Positions 18,687-27,274 of a DNA stretch of 64,000 bases are shown here, in pieces. Every line of letters starts with the position of its first letter. Within the stretch, counting starts at the first letter, position 1. Under the pieces are notes generated by a model. It saw only the letters and a program-made list of their open reading frames with translations, made no database searches and had not been told where the DNA came from. The stretch spans positions 372,001 through 436,000 of the forward strand of contig CAWCCQ010000002.1 in assembly GCA_963794215.1 (NCBI GenBank), read 5' to 3'. Origin of the DNA: DATKRB01 sp963794215. Its GTDB lineage: Bacteria > Actinomycetota > Acidimicrobiia > Acidimicrobiales > RAAP-2. A program made the position numbers and the translations under genes.

Positions 18687-19645
18687 GCGGCCTTCCCTTT
18701 CGTGGTCGCGGTGCTGTGGCCGGTCAGAGCCAGGAACACCTCGTCGAGGGTTGGACGACGCAGGCTGAGATCCTCCACATGGATTCCAGACTCGTCCAAC
18801 GTCCGAACGATCGTGGCAAGCAGTTTCGATCCACCCGGCGCGGCGATCGAGCACCGGCGTGTGGGAGCGTCGGTGTCGGGCCGGCCGAGACCCAGGGACT
18901 CGAGCACCCGCGCCGCCTCGAACATGGTGGGGACATCGGGCGTGTGAAGCTCGACGATGTCAGCCCCGACTTGGGACTTGAGCTCATCAGACGTGCCCTG
19001 CGCGATGACCCGTCCCTCGTCGATGATGACGATCGAGGAGGCCAGATGGTCGGCCTCGTCGAGATATTGGGTCGTGAGGATGATGTCGGTTCCGGCGCTA
19101 CCCATCGCACTGATGCCGTCCCACACCTCGTTGCGGCTCACCGGGTCCAACCCAGTGGTCGGCTCGTCCAGGAGGAGCAGGCGCGGCGAGCCGACCAGAC
19201 TTGCCCCTAGATCGAGCCGCCGCCGCATGCCGCCCGAATACGTGCGGACCAAGCGGTCGGCTGCGTCCTGCAGGCTTACCCGATCCAGCACCCTTGTCGC
19301 GCTCGACCGGGCCTGTCTGGCGGTCTGTCCGTAGAGGCGGGCGACCATGATCAGGTTCTCCCGACCGGTCATCATCTCCTCCACTGCTGCAGCCTGGCCA
19401 GCCAAGCCGATCATGCGGCGCACCGCCATTGCGGTGCGCACGACGTCATGCCCGTTGACCTGCAGGGTGCCACTATCGGGTTCGAGCAGGGTGGCCACCA
19501 TGCGGATAAACGTCGTCTTCCCCGCCCCGTTGGGGCCAAGGATCGCGACGGCCTGTCCGGTGGGAACTACGAGGTCCAAGCCGTCCAGTGCCTTGATCTT
19601 CCCGAATCGCTTGGTAAGGCCCTTGGCCTCAATGAGGGGGTGCAC
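18683..19645 (-). CDS. ABC transporter ATPase, DrrA-like
   Basis: The 320-aa product has Walker A GPNGAGKTT, a Q-loop region, the signature YSGGMRRRLDL, Walker B LLLLDEPTTGLD and the switch region TTQYLDEADHL. The C-terminal extension after residue 220 is characteristic of DrrA exporters. The GTG at 19645 follows GAAAGGAG. It powers the partner permease encoded immediately downstream. The order padR, ATPase, permease on one strand implies one regulated drug-efflux operon. Substrate unknown. Confidence 0.92.
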   Translation of the reverse strand: MHPLIEAKGLTKRFGKIKALDGLDLVVPTGQAVAILGPNGAGKTTFIRMVATLLEPDSGTLQVNGHDVVRTAMAVRRMIGLAGQAAAVEEMMTGRENLIMVARLYGQTARQARSSATRVLDRVSLQDAADRLVRTYSGGMRRRLDLGASLVGSPRLLLLDEPTTGLDPVSRNEVWDGISAMGSAGTDIILTTQYLDEADHLASSIVIIDEGRVIAQGTSDELKSQVGADIVELHTPDVPTMFEAARVLESLGLGRPDTDAPTRRCSIAAPGGSKLLATIVRTLDESGIHVEDLSLRRPTLDEVFLALTGHSTATTKGKAA

Positions 19646-19724
19646 GACGGCATCTCCTTTCGAAGAGTGATGGAGTCAGGTCGCCAACAGATGGAATCCG
19701 GCGCGTAGCGACACGCGCCGTTGG

Positions 19725-20373
19725 TCATTCGACAGGGTCAGGATCGAGCTGGAAGGCGACCCCTTCCAACGGGATCAGGCCTTCGTCGTGAAAGGCCTTC
19801 CACATGTTGATGCCGTCGAGCGTCGCGGTCTCGATGTCGTCGATGAGGCCTTTGACAAACTTCAGCTCGCCGACGAGTTGTCCCTCCTCGTATTCGGCCT
19901 CCAACCCGAACAGGCGAGGAAGCCCGGCGTCACGCGCTGCCTTCATGGCGCCCCGGAGCCCAGCCAGCTTGAACCTGAGCACGTCAGCCCGCTCGCGCAA
20001 CGCCCCTAGCGCGTCGTCGGGATCGAGCGCGCCGATGAAGGAGAGCCCGGCCATGAACTGGGGGTACTCCTTGGTCGGCACGCTGATGAGCTCGGTGAGC
20101 CAGTCGACCATCTCGCCGCGCACCCTCATCGGTGATGGCATAGACCGTTCGCTCTGGACGCTTCCCTTCCCGGAGCGTCTCTGTGGCCTTGATCAGGCCC
20201 CGCTTCTCCAAGGACTCGACCACCGCGTAGAGCGACCCGTAGTTGAGGCGCACGCTCTCCTGTTTGGCCCGCTGACGGAGGGTCTGGGCGACCTCGTAGG
20301 GGTGCATCGGCCGTTCATAGAGGGAGACCAGCACCGCCATGGCCAGCGGATTCGATCGGACGGCCCGAGGCAT
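19725..20373 (-). CDS. PadR-family transcriptional regulator (one frameshift)
   Basis: The N-terminal part is a PadR winged helix: MPRAVRSNPLAMAVLVSLYE, then MHPYEVAQTLRQR and NYGSLYAVVESLEKRGLI, with the beta-wing at PERTVYAITDEG. Near 20120 the frame shifts into RGEMVDWLTELISVPTKEYP and the Vir-like C-terminal helices to the stop at 19725. The joined length of about 215 aa is normal. PadR proteins repress adjacent efflux genes and release DNA on binding a phenolic or drug ligand. The ABC exporter genes follow 79 nt downstream. Without the shift the dimerisation helices would be lost. Confidence 0.87.
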
Positions 20374-20405
20374 TTCGTCATAATATTCGATCTAGAATGA
20401 TCTGT
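20374..20405 (-). promoter_or_regulatory. AT-rich promoter/operator of the padR-ABC operon
   Basis: Immediately upstream of the padR start lies an AT-rich island unusual for this DNA. It contains the inverted repeat ATTC-GATCTA-GAAT at 20385-20398 and TATTATGA-like -10 material on the minus strand. PadR operators are commonly AT-rich palindromes with ATxxAT-type arms, so autoregulation is plausible. The transcription start cannot be fixed by eye. Confidence 0.45.
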
Positions 20406-20499
20406 AAAGAGGTACGAGAGCGCTGGTCGCTCCTGTGACCGGGCCGCGGACCCCGCCACCGCCCTACGCTTGGCTCGACAGAGCGAAAGCGAGGACACG

Positions 20500-20742
20500 A
20501 TGGACGAGAATCTTCGACGCTGTTTCGCCCAGGTCCAGCGCTTGCAGGAAGCCAACGAAATGATCGATGGGTTCGTCGCCATGTACACAAAGGCGATACA
20601 AGCTGCGGCCACTGGGCGCCACGACCTCGAAACAATCATCCGCGAGAAGGGTGAGCAGGTGTTTGCAAAGGCCGCGGACATCGCCTTCGACGCCGCTGAG
20701 CACGTTGCGCAAGAGCTCGGACCGCTGGACCACTCGCAGTAG
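20500..20742 (+). CDS. Hypothetical helical protein (80 aa)
   Basis: The ATG at 20500 follows GCGAGGACACG and gives MDENLRRCFAQVQRLQEANE. The rest is almost wholly amphipathic helix (VAMYTKAIQAAATGRHDLET, EQVFAKAADIAFDAAEHVAQ). It has no signal, no membrane segment and a single cysteine. I do not recognise a family. Three or four helices with heptad-like leucine/alanine spacing suggest a small helical bundle or an oligomerising protein. It lies divergent from padR and 79 nt before the NYN-domain gene. Function unknown. Confidence 0.5.
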   Translation: MDENLRRCFAQVQRLQEANEMIDGFVAMYTKAIQAAATGRHDLETIIREKGEQVFAKAADIAFDAAEHVAQELGPLDHSQ

Positions 20743-20820
20743 TCGCGACTCAGAAGCAGGCGCACTGCGTGCCGCCCTCGGGTCGGGTGGGTCATCCGCC
20801 TCGCGCGAGGATGCTCCGAA

Positions 20821-21180
20821 GTGCTTCTCGTCGATGCAGCCAATGTGGTCGGCTCTCGCCCGACAGGGTGGTGGCGGAATCGCCCCGGCGCGGCCCGCGA
20901 GCTCGTGAAGCGGATTCGGGAGGCGGCTGATCGCTTGCCCGCACCCGTCGTCGTCGTTCTCGAGGGCGCCGCTCGGCGCGGCGTCGACGCGGACGCCGTC
21001 GACGGCGTGGAGGTGGTGCATGCCCCGGCCGGCGGCGACGACACGATCGCCGCGTTGGCAGCTCATTCCAACGAACCAGTCGTGCTGGTCACCGCCGATC
21101 GTGGGCTCCGCCGGCGGGCGGAGGACACTGGGGCCCAAGTTGTCGGCCCTCGTTGGCTGTTTGACCGCCTGGAAGTCTGA
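20821..21180 (+). CDS. NYN/PIN-like ribonuclease-fold protein
   Basis: The GTG at 20821 opens a 119-aa protein starting LLVDAANVVGSRPTGWWRNR. The first Asp and the Asn of D-A-A-N, the paired Asp of AGGDDTIAALA and VTADRGLRRRA are the acidic residues expected to hold the metal in NYN/PIN-fold nucleases. Close relatives are annotated in actinobacteria as NTP pyrophosphohydrolase-like or YacP-like. It probably cleaves RNA, but this is inferred from fold. No antitoxin-like partner is adjacent except the small helical gene upstream, so a toxin-antitoxin pair is not well supported. Confidence 0.7.
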   Translation: MLLVDAANVVGSRPTGWWRNRPGAARELVKRIREAADRLPAPVVVVLEGAARRGVDADAVDGVEVVHAPAGGDDTIAALAAHSNEPVVLVTADRGLRRRAEDTGAQVVGPRWLFDRLEV

Positions 21181-21241
21181 GCGGGGCCGGTCCATCGGTT
21201 CGGACGCGCCGAGCGGATCGGGCTCCGACGCCGGCTGCCCA

Positions 21242-21297
21242 TTGACAGGCTCAACCTGACAATGTCAGGGTAAACCTGACAAAGGACCTGACAAAGG
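21242..21297 (+). promoter_or_regulatory. Repeat-rich operator upstream of the second zinc-finger/HTH gene
   Basis: The segment contains TTGACA (21242-21247), a perfect palindrome CCTGACA-A-TGTCAGG (21255-21269) and two directly abutting copies of ACCTGACAAAGG (21274-21285 and 21286-21297). The last copy ends inside the AAAGGAG ribosome site of the gene starting at 21305. Four CTGACA half-sites in 56 bp indicate cooperative binding of a regulator that could block both transcription and translation. Binding by the encoded protein is inferred. Confidence 0.65.
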
Positions 21298-21304
21298 AGA
21301 CCTC

Positions 21305-21667
21305 GTGCAAGTCACCCAAGAACGCGTCATCGCCGCATGCTCGTTCTGCCTCAAACCCAACGACGTGGTCAAGAAGCTCGTCGCCGGGCCTGGCGTCTAC
21401 ATCTGTGACGAGTGCATTGAAGCGTGCGTCCACGTGCTGGCCGTGGGGTCGCTGGAGCCGCGCCTGGCCCCGTGGGAACGACAGCAAAGCTTGGACGCGG
21501 TACTGCGCGCCTTGCCGGACGTCGCTGCCGCGGGCATCCAGGTAGAGCGCAACCTTGTCCAATGGGTGCTCAAGGCCCGCTCGCTCGGGGCAAGCTGGGC
21601 TCGGGTCGGCGAGGCTCTGGGCGTGAGCCGCCAATCGGCGTGGGAACGGTTCGCTCCTGAAGAATAG
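21305..21667 (+). CDS. ClpX-type C4 zinc finger + HTH protein
   Basis: The GTG at 21305 follows AAAGGAG. Residues 12-40 are a ClpX-type zinc finger: CSFCLKPNDVVKKLVAGPG, then ICDECIEACVHV. The middle (LAPWERQQSLDAVLRALPDV) is helical. The C-terminus is an HTH: GASWARVGEALGVSRQSAWERF. The finger is close to residues 15-42 of ClpX, but there is no AAA+ domain, so it is not a ClpX fragment. It is the mirror-image architecture of the gene at 10980-11538, which carries the HTH first. A DNA-binding regulator able to dock on ClpX or its adaptors is an attractive but untested idea. Confidence 0.82.
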   Translation: MQVTQERVIAACSFCLKPNDVVKKLVAGPGVYICDECIEACVHVLAVGSLEPRLAPWERQQSLDAVLRALPDVAAAGIQVERNLVQWVLKARSLGASWARVGEALGVSRQSAWERFAPEE

Positions 21668-21685
21668 GCGAGGTTTGAACGAGAT

Positions 21686-22435
21686 ATGCAACCGCCGCTC
21701 TACGACACGATCGCTTCAGGCTACGCCGCAGCTCGCCGCGAGGACGAGAGGATCGCTGCACGCCTCCATGAGGCACTCGGCACCGCCGAACGGGTTCTGA
21801 ACATCGGGGCGGGTACCGGAAATTACGAACCTCGCGATCGCAACGTGGTGGCCGTCGAGCCCTCTGTGGCGATGATCGCGCAGCGACCCCGAGGAGCGGC
21901 TCCTGTGATCCGAGGGGTCGCCGAGGCCTTGCCCATTGGGTCGGGCAGTGCTGACGCCGTCATGGCAGTCCTCACGCTGCATCATTGGAACGACCTCGAC
22001 ACCGGGCTCCGTGAGATGATGCGAGTGGCTTCCCGGCAGGTCATCCTCCTCTACGACGCTGCCGAGGTCGGTCGCTTTTGGGGCATGGGGTACTTCCCCG
22101 AGGCGCTCGACCTGCCCTCAGAACGACGAGCCCCCGACGTCGATCGCCTGACCCGGGTGCTTCACGTGATCTCGAGCCAATCGCTTCCCATTCCCTTCGA
22201 CTGCACCGACGGTTTCGGGGCGGCCTTCTGGGGGCGGCCCGAGGCGTATCTCGACCCCTCGGTCCAACGAGGCATGTCCTGGCTCGCCCAACTCCCCTCC
22301 AGCGTCCGGCGCCGGGGTGTCGCGCGCTTGGCGAAGGACCTTCGATCGGGCAGTTGGGACGAACGCTTCGGTCACCTGCGCCATCGCAAGGAGCTCGACG
22401 TGGGTTACCGACTGGTAGTGGCTGGCGACCCCTGA
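21686..22435 (+). CDS. Class I SAM-dependent methyltransferase
   Basis: The 249-aa protein reads YDTIASGYAAARREDERIAA, then the SAM site RVLNIGAGTGNYEP, VVAVEPSVAMIAQRP (ribose-binding acid replaced by Glu-Pro) and ADAVMAVLTLHHWNDLD, the UbiE/Coq5-like post-strand-4 motif. The C-terminal half (FPIPFDCTDGFGAAFWGRPE-like region) is specific to a group of uncharacterised actinobacterial methyltransferases. The ATG at 21686 comes 18 nt after the zinc-finger gene stop, so the two are probably co-transcribed. Substrate is unknown; a small molecule is likely. Confidence 0.85.
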   Translation: MQPPLYDTIASGYAAARREDERIAARLHEALGTAERVLNIGAGTGNYEPRDRNVVAVEPSVAMIAQRPRGAAPVIRGVAEALPIGSGSADAVMAVLTLHHWNDLDTGLREMMRVASRQVILLYDAAEVGRFWGMGYFPEALDLPSERRAPDVDRLTRVLHVISSQSLPIPFDCTDGFGAAFWGRPEAYLDPSVQRGMSWLAQLPSSVRRRGVARLAKDLRSGSWDERFGHLRHRKELDVGYRLVVAGDP

Positions 22436-22560
22436 GCGCCATACCCGGACATCCCGCGGTGGCGATGTGGTGCTGACACGACCGTGGCGCCGTGGGCTGA
22501 CCTCCTTGGCCCCATTGCCAGGCCGGTTCAGACTTCCCTGATGGGTCCCTTCATTGCGCC

Positions 22561-22581
22561 GCGCGGCGGCACCCGCCGCGC
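22561..22581 (+). promoter_or_regulatory. GC-rich stem-loop upstream of the FtsX-like gene
   Basis: GCGCGGCGG and CCGCCGCGC form a perfect 9-bp stem with a CAC loop, 31 nt before the chosen ATG at 22613. There is no T-run. It could be a terminator of the upstream methyltransferase unit, an mRNA structure that modulates translation, or chance in GC-rich DNA. Confidence 0.35.
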
Positions 22582-22612
22582 GATCCCGCCAGGGCCCCCG
22601 TGGCAGCGCGTC

Positions 22613-25143
22613 ATGACTCGAGCGGCTCTGCGGGTCGGCTGGTACCGCTTCCGAGCCGCCTTCTGTCGTCGCTGGGGTGGGTACCTCACGTTGGTCCTCC
22701 TGCTCGGCATCGTGGGCGGCGTTGCCATGGGCGCGCTCGCCGGAGCCCGTCGCACACAATCCTCATTTCCCGTTTACTTGGCCAGCACCAACCCATCGGA
22801 TGCGCAGTTCTTCACGGAGTTTGCCCCCAGCACCACCATCGGATACTCGGCGCGCCTCGACCGCGAGATCGCCCGGCTCCGCTACGTCACGCGTTCGGCC
22901 GATGTCGTCGGGTTCGACGGCAACCTCCAGGTACTCGGACCGACGCCGGCTGATGGCGTCCCCGGCGAAGCGCCGCCGTCAGTCGAAGGAGGCCTCAACG
23001 GGGAGTACCTCACCCAAGATCGTGCGACGCTCGTCACGGGGAGGATGGCCGACCCCAACAGCCAAGACGAGTTCGTCGTCTCCGCCGGGGGCGCCGCGGA
23101 ATTGGGCCTGCACATCGGTTCGACGCTCCCGGTGGGCTTCTACAGCGACGCCCAGACGAGCTCGCCCACCTTTGTCGGCTACCCAACCGACAAGCCCTAC
23201 CTGTCGGTCACACTCAAACTGGTCGGCATCATCGAGCCGAGCCAGCAGGTCGTCCAAGACGACGACGCCGCGCTCGGCGACCAGCTCGCCGTGATCACGC
23301 CGGCGTTGACTCGTCGGCTGGCGACGTGTTGCGCCTATTACTCGTACGTCGCGCTCCAGCTCGCCGACGGCACCCGACACCTCGCGGCCGTGAGCTCCGC
23401 CATCGCCAAGATCGTCCCGACTACCAGCCTCGGCCCCGAGGGAGGGGCCCAGACCAATGCCCCACTCGTCGCGAAGGCAGAGCGGGTCATCCGACCCGAG
23501 GCTGTCGCCTTTGGCGTCTTCGGAGTAATCGCCGCCCTCGCCGCGCTGCTCATCTGCGGGCAGATCATCGCCCGTTTGCTACGGGGCAATGCGCAGGACG
23601 GGGAAGCGCTTCGGGCCATGGGAGCCAGTCCGACCATGACGATCCTCGACGGCGTCGTCGGCATCGTGGGTTCGGTGATGATCGGAGCGGTGCTCGCGGA
23701 TGCCGTCGCCATCGGACTCTCTCCGTTGGCGCCCATCGGTGCCGTGCGGTCCGTCTACCCGGACCCAGGCATCGCCTTCGACTGGACGGTACTCGGCTTC
23801 GGCTTCGGCATCTTCGTCCTCGTCTTGAGCGCAATCAGCCTCCTCCTGGCGTATCGCGTCTCGCCGCAGCGGACCGTGTCACCGAGCGCCCGTGGCCCCG
23901 AGCGCGACTCGAGCCTTGCCCGGGCTCTGAGCCGTTCGGCCCTGCCGCCGGCCGCGCTCAGTGGCATCCGATCCGCGCTCGGGGCCCGATCTGGGCGCGA
24001 CGCAGCTCCAGTGCGTTCGGCCGTCCTCGGCGCCGTGCTTGCCGTTCTTGTCATCGTCACGTCGATCACGTTCGGCGCCAGCCTGAATTCCTTGGTCTCG
24101 CATCCCGACCTCTACGGATGGAACTGGAACTATGTCCTGCTCGGCGGATTCTCTGGTGCCGAAGATCTTCCCGCCGCACCCACTGCTGCGCTGTTCAACC
24201 ACGATCGAGCTGTGGACCATTGGGCCGGCGTGTACTTCGAGTCCTTGCTCCTAGATGGCCAGTCAGTGCCCGCGCTTGCAGGAACACCGGGTGCCGCAGT
24301 GACGCCAACCTTGCTCTCGGGAGATCAAGTGCAGGCGGCCCACCAAGTGACTGTCGGGCCCGCGACCTCGGCCGCCCTACACAAGCAGATCGGCGACACC
24401 GTCCTCGCCAATACCGGTGGGCCGTCGTCGATCCGCCTCCGCATCGTCGGAACGATCACCTTGCCGACGATTGGCGGCTCGGGCGATCCGGAGCTCCAGA
24501 TGGGAACGGGTGCCTTCGTTTCCTCGTCGCTGTTCTCCGCCAGCGCTCTCAACCAACAAGGGAGCGCGATCTCAGGCCCGAACGCGGTGCTCGTCACCGT
24601 TCGCCGAGGCGTCAGCCCCTCGACGGCGATGCGCTCGCTCGATCGGATCGATCACGCCCTCCAGCTACCCTCCGACAAGGACGCCCCCGCCAGTGGTGTC
24701 GTCTCGGTCCTCCGCCCGGCGGAGATCACCGACTACCGCTCGGTCGGATCGACGGCCTTCCTCCTTGCCGGCGTCCTCGCCGCGGGGCATTGGGCGCACT
24801 TGGACTGACGCTCGTCGCCTCGGTCCGTCGTCGCCGACGAGAGCTCTCCCTCCTCAAGGCCCTTGGCTTCACCCAGTGGCAGCTGGCGTCGACGGTCGCG
24901 TGGCAGTCGTCGATGTCTGCCGCCATCGGCGTCATCGTCGGCATGCCGCTCGGAATCGCCCTCGGCCGATGGCTCTGGACCCTCTTCGCGCGTGGCATCT
25001 CGGCTGTTCCGAATCCAAACGTGCCAACGTCGTCGATGCTCCTCATTGCCTGCGGTGCGTTGGTGTTCGCCAATCTCGTCGCCGCCGCTCCCGGTCGCAT
25101 CGCTGCACATACGCCCGCCGCGCTCGTGCTGCGATCCGAATGA
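22613..25143 (+). CDS. FtsX-like ABC transporter permease (one frameshift)
   Basis: Joined across a shift near 24785, the protein is about 843 aa, the usual size of two-module FtsX/MacB-type permeases. The first helix is LTLVLLLGIVGGVAMGALAGA, followed by a large extracytoplasmic domain. Helices follow at 340-360 (FGVFGVIAALAALLICGQII), 390-410 and 440-460. The second module begins with AVLGAVLAVLVIVTSITFGA and ends GALGLTLVASVRRRRREL and the last FtsX helices, ending LRSE. The break lies within the C-terminal FtsX domain. These permeases act with a LolD-like ATPase in lipoprotein, lipid or peptide export; no ATPase gene is adjacent. The frame is open above 22613 to 22484, but that part lacks conservation. 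Confidence 0.85.
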
Positions 25144-25224
25144 CAGACGTGGGGACCCGGCCACGTGAAGCGCTCTGGTCCCTCCGTCCGCCCATGCAGC
25201 GGCCGAACGCCGCAGAGTGTCGAC

Positions 25225-25641
25225 TCAGCTCCCGAGGGCGGTCTTCAAGTCTCGGACGTGCTCTTGGGTCTGCTCGAGAAGCGGACGCAGGGCTTCGGCT
25301 ACGTCGGCCAACTCGAGCTCGTTTGCCTGCACGAATCGTTGGCGATAGCGCTCGAGCTGGTCGCTCTCTAGCCTCAGGTCCGACTCCAGCGCGCTGCGGC
25401 TGTCGCTGGCGCGCTCGACGGGGGGAACCGAGGTCGCCGGCTCGCCACCAAGGAACGACACCTGCTCAGCCAGGATTTGGGCGTGGGCGAGCTCCTGGCC
25501 AAGGTGGAGCTTCAACTCGTCGATGACCCCGAGATACTCCGCTCCCGTGATCACCGCGACGTGGTTGGTGTACTGGACGATGGATTGGTACTCCGTTCCC
25601 AGATCCTCGTTGAGCAGCTTGACAAAACCTTCGACGTCCAT
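25225..25641 (-). CDS. Ferritin-like (bacterioferritin/Dps superfamily) protein
   Basis: The 138-aa protein is a four-helix ferritin-like bundle. Helix 1 is FVKLLNEDLGTEYQSIVQYT with the metal-ligand Glu; helix 2 is IDELKLHLGQELAHAQILAE with the E-x2-H pair. Helices 3 and 4 are ESDQLERYRQRFVQANELEL and LRPLLEQTQEHVRDLK. The ATG at 25641 follows AAGGAGG. These proteins bind iron or other metals and protect against oxidative stress; 'ferritin-like domain' members of this length are not always storage cages. It lies upstream of nothing on its strand and is convergent with the FtsX gene. Confidence 0.82.
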   Translation of the reverse strand: MDVEGFVKLLNEDLGTEYQSIVQYTNHVAVITGAEYLGVIDELKLHLGQELAHAQILAEQVSFLGGEPATSVPPVERASDSRSALESDLRLESDQLERYRQRFVQANELELADVAEALRPLLEQTQEHVRDLKTALGS

Positions 25642-25804
25642 AGGTCCTCCTTGGCGGGTTGCCTTTTTTGTACCCGGGACCCTCGTCGGCTACACAGAAG
25701 GGCCACCGGCCCGGATCTCGCTCAGGTCACCGCAGCCGCGATCTTGAAGTCGATCATTGGGGAGGAGACTTCGAGCACGACTCCCGTGGGCTGAACCACC
25801 AACC

Positions 25805-27004
25805 TCATGAAGTGAAGACGGGAAGTTTGTCCCAACCGCGAACAGTGGAGGTCCGGGCCTGAACGGCGTTGTCCCAGTCGATCTCCCATGTGGGGAACCG
25901 CTTCAAGACCTCGTCAAGTGCCACCCTTCCTTCGAGCCGGGCCAACGCGGCGCCGAGGCAGAAGTGGATGCCATAGCCGAAGGTCACGTGGTGATCGATC
26001 TTGCGGCGAACGTCAAACCCGTCTGCGTCGGGAAATCGGCGCTCATCACGGTTCGCCGAGGCGGTGAGCAGCAGCATCACGTTGCCTTCGGTGACCGTGC
26101 GTCCGTAGTGCTCGACGTCCTTGGTGACGTACCGAGCCTGGACCGGCGAGGGCGCCTCGAACCGCAACAGCTCTTCGATGGCCCCTGGGATCAGTGCGGG
26201 GTCGTCGACGAGAAGTTGACGCTGTTCGGGGTGTTCGGCGAGCACCTTGCCCGTCCATCCGATGAGACGTGTCGTGGTTTCGTTGCCGGCGCCCGCAAGT
26301 AGACCGACGTAGGCCAACACCTCTTGGCGGGACAACCGACGCGAGACGCCGGACTCGTCCTCGAACTCGGCGTTGAGCAGCTCGGTCATGAGGTCATCGG
26401 AGGGATGCGTCGAGCGCCATTCGATGTACTCCTCGAACCCGTCGCCCGAGGTGGCCGCGTAACCGCTTTCCGCGTCGGGCATCGATCCGTCGCTCAGTCG
26501 CATCCCTTCGTCGATCCGGTCGCGTAGCGCCTGCTGGTCTTCCTCGGGGATGCCGAGCAACATGCCAATGGTCCGCATCGGCATCTGCGCCCCGAGATCT
26601 TCGATGAAGTCGAACCCGCCCGATCCCACCAGTGGATCCAGGCTCCGGGTGCAGAACTCGCGTACCTTGGGCTCGATCGCGTTCATCTTCCGGGGGGTGA
26701 AGACCCGCGACAACAAGCCCCGATGCAAGTCGTGGGCTGGGGGGTCCTCGAACAAGATGGTACCCGGCGGGATCTCCATCCCACTCTTGATCAACTCGAG
26801 GACCGATCCTCTTCCCGAGATGTAGGTCCTCCAGTCCACTGAGCAGCGCTCGACGTCCTCAAACCTGCTCAAGGCGTAAAAGTCGTACTTCTCGTTGTAG
26901 TACAGCGGCGACTCATCCCGCATCCGCTTCCACACGGGATAGGGGTCGGTGTCGATCTGGAAGTCATAGGGGTCGTAGTACACCCCAGAGCTCGTTTCGG
27001 CCAT
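25805..27004 (-). CDS. Cytochrome P450
   Basis: The intact 399-aa protein has the N-terminal DPYDFQIDTDPYPVWKRM segment, the I-helix LAGAGNETTTRL, ExxR in EELLRFEAPSPV and the haem-thiolate loop FGYGIHFCLGAALARLEG. The composition is close to actinobacterial CYP families that act on steroids, terpenes or fatty acids. The ATG at 27004 follows the ferredoxin stop at 27006-27008 by one base, so the two genes are translationally linked. The ferredoxin upstream is its likely electron donor. Which substrate it uses cannot be read from sequence. Confidence 0.94.
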   Translation of the reverse strand: MAETSSGVYYDPYDFQIDTDPYPVWKRMRDESPLYYNEKYDFYALSRFEDVERCSVDWRTYISGRGSVLELIKSGMEIPPGTILFEDPPAHDLHRGLLSRVFTPRKMNAIEPKVREFCTRSLDPLVGSGGFDFIEDLGAQMPMRTIGMLLGIPEEDQQALRDRIDEGMRLSDGSMPDAESGYAATSGDGFEEYIEWRSTHPSDDLMTELLNAEFEDESGVSRRLSRQEVLAYVGLLAGAGNETTTRLIGWTGKVLAEHPEQRQLLVDDPALIPGAIEELLRFEAPSPVQARYVTKDVEHYGRTVTEGNVMLLLTASANRDERRFPDADGFDVRRKIDHHVTFGYGIHFCLGAALARLEGRVALDEVLKRFPTWEIDWDNAVQARTSTVRGWDKLPVFTS

Positions 27005-27005
27005 G

Positions 27006-27200
27006 TCAGTCCTCCTCGATGGAGATCGCCTGCTTCGGACAGACCCGCACGGCATCATCGAGCCTGGCTCGAAGCACCTCGGGGGGATGCTCGTCGAGTA
27101 GGTAGAGAAGGTCGTCGTCCCGGACCTCGAACACTTCCGGCGCGATTCCAGCGCACAAAGCGTTGCTCTCGCACAACGTGTAATTCACCACGACCCTCAT
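27006..27200 (-). CDS. Single-cluster ferredoxin, P450 partner
   Basis: The 64-aa protein MRVVVNYTLCESNALCAGIA carries the first ligands in CESNALC, then the PEVFEVRDDDLLYLL fold element, and the last ligand in RVCPKQAISIEED. The C-x5-C...C-P pattern fits a 3Fe-4S (or 4Fe-4S) ferredoxin serving a P450, which is encoded one base downstream. The AGGAGGGACC sequence just upstream of the ATG at 27200 is the ribosome site. Unlike the ferredoxin at 13433-13626, this one is intact. Confidence 0.93.
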   Translation of the reverse strand: MRVVVNYTLCESNALCAGIAPEVFEVRDDDLLYLLDEHPPEVLRARLDDAVRVCPKQAISIEED

Positions 27201-27222
27201 ACGGTCCCTCCTGACCGCCGGT

Positions 27223-27274
27223 AATATAGCAGGCGATTTACTCGATCGCCACTACCGGACCTCCACTACCGGAC
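27223..27274 (-). promoter_or_regulatory. Probable promoter with 12-bp direct repeats upstream of the ferredoxin-P450 operon
   Basis: On the minus strand TATATT (forward AATATA at 27223-27228) makes a good -10 hexamer about 25 nt before the ferredoxin ATG. Just beyond lie two copies of CCACTACCGGAC at 27249-27260 and 27263-27274, separated by two bases (14-bp period). Such a pair over the -35 region could bind an activator or repressor. No known regulator consensus is claimed. Confidence 0.45.

Noticed and set aside
17940..18947. A 335-codon plus-strand open frame
   Set aside because: Shadow of the ABC permease and ATPase genes.
20500..21180. A toxin-antitoxin pair formed by the small helical protein and the NYN protein
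   Set aside because: They are 79 nt apart with no overlap, the small protein has no DNA-binding domain, and NYN proteins of this type occur alone in many actinobacteria.
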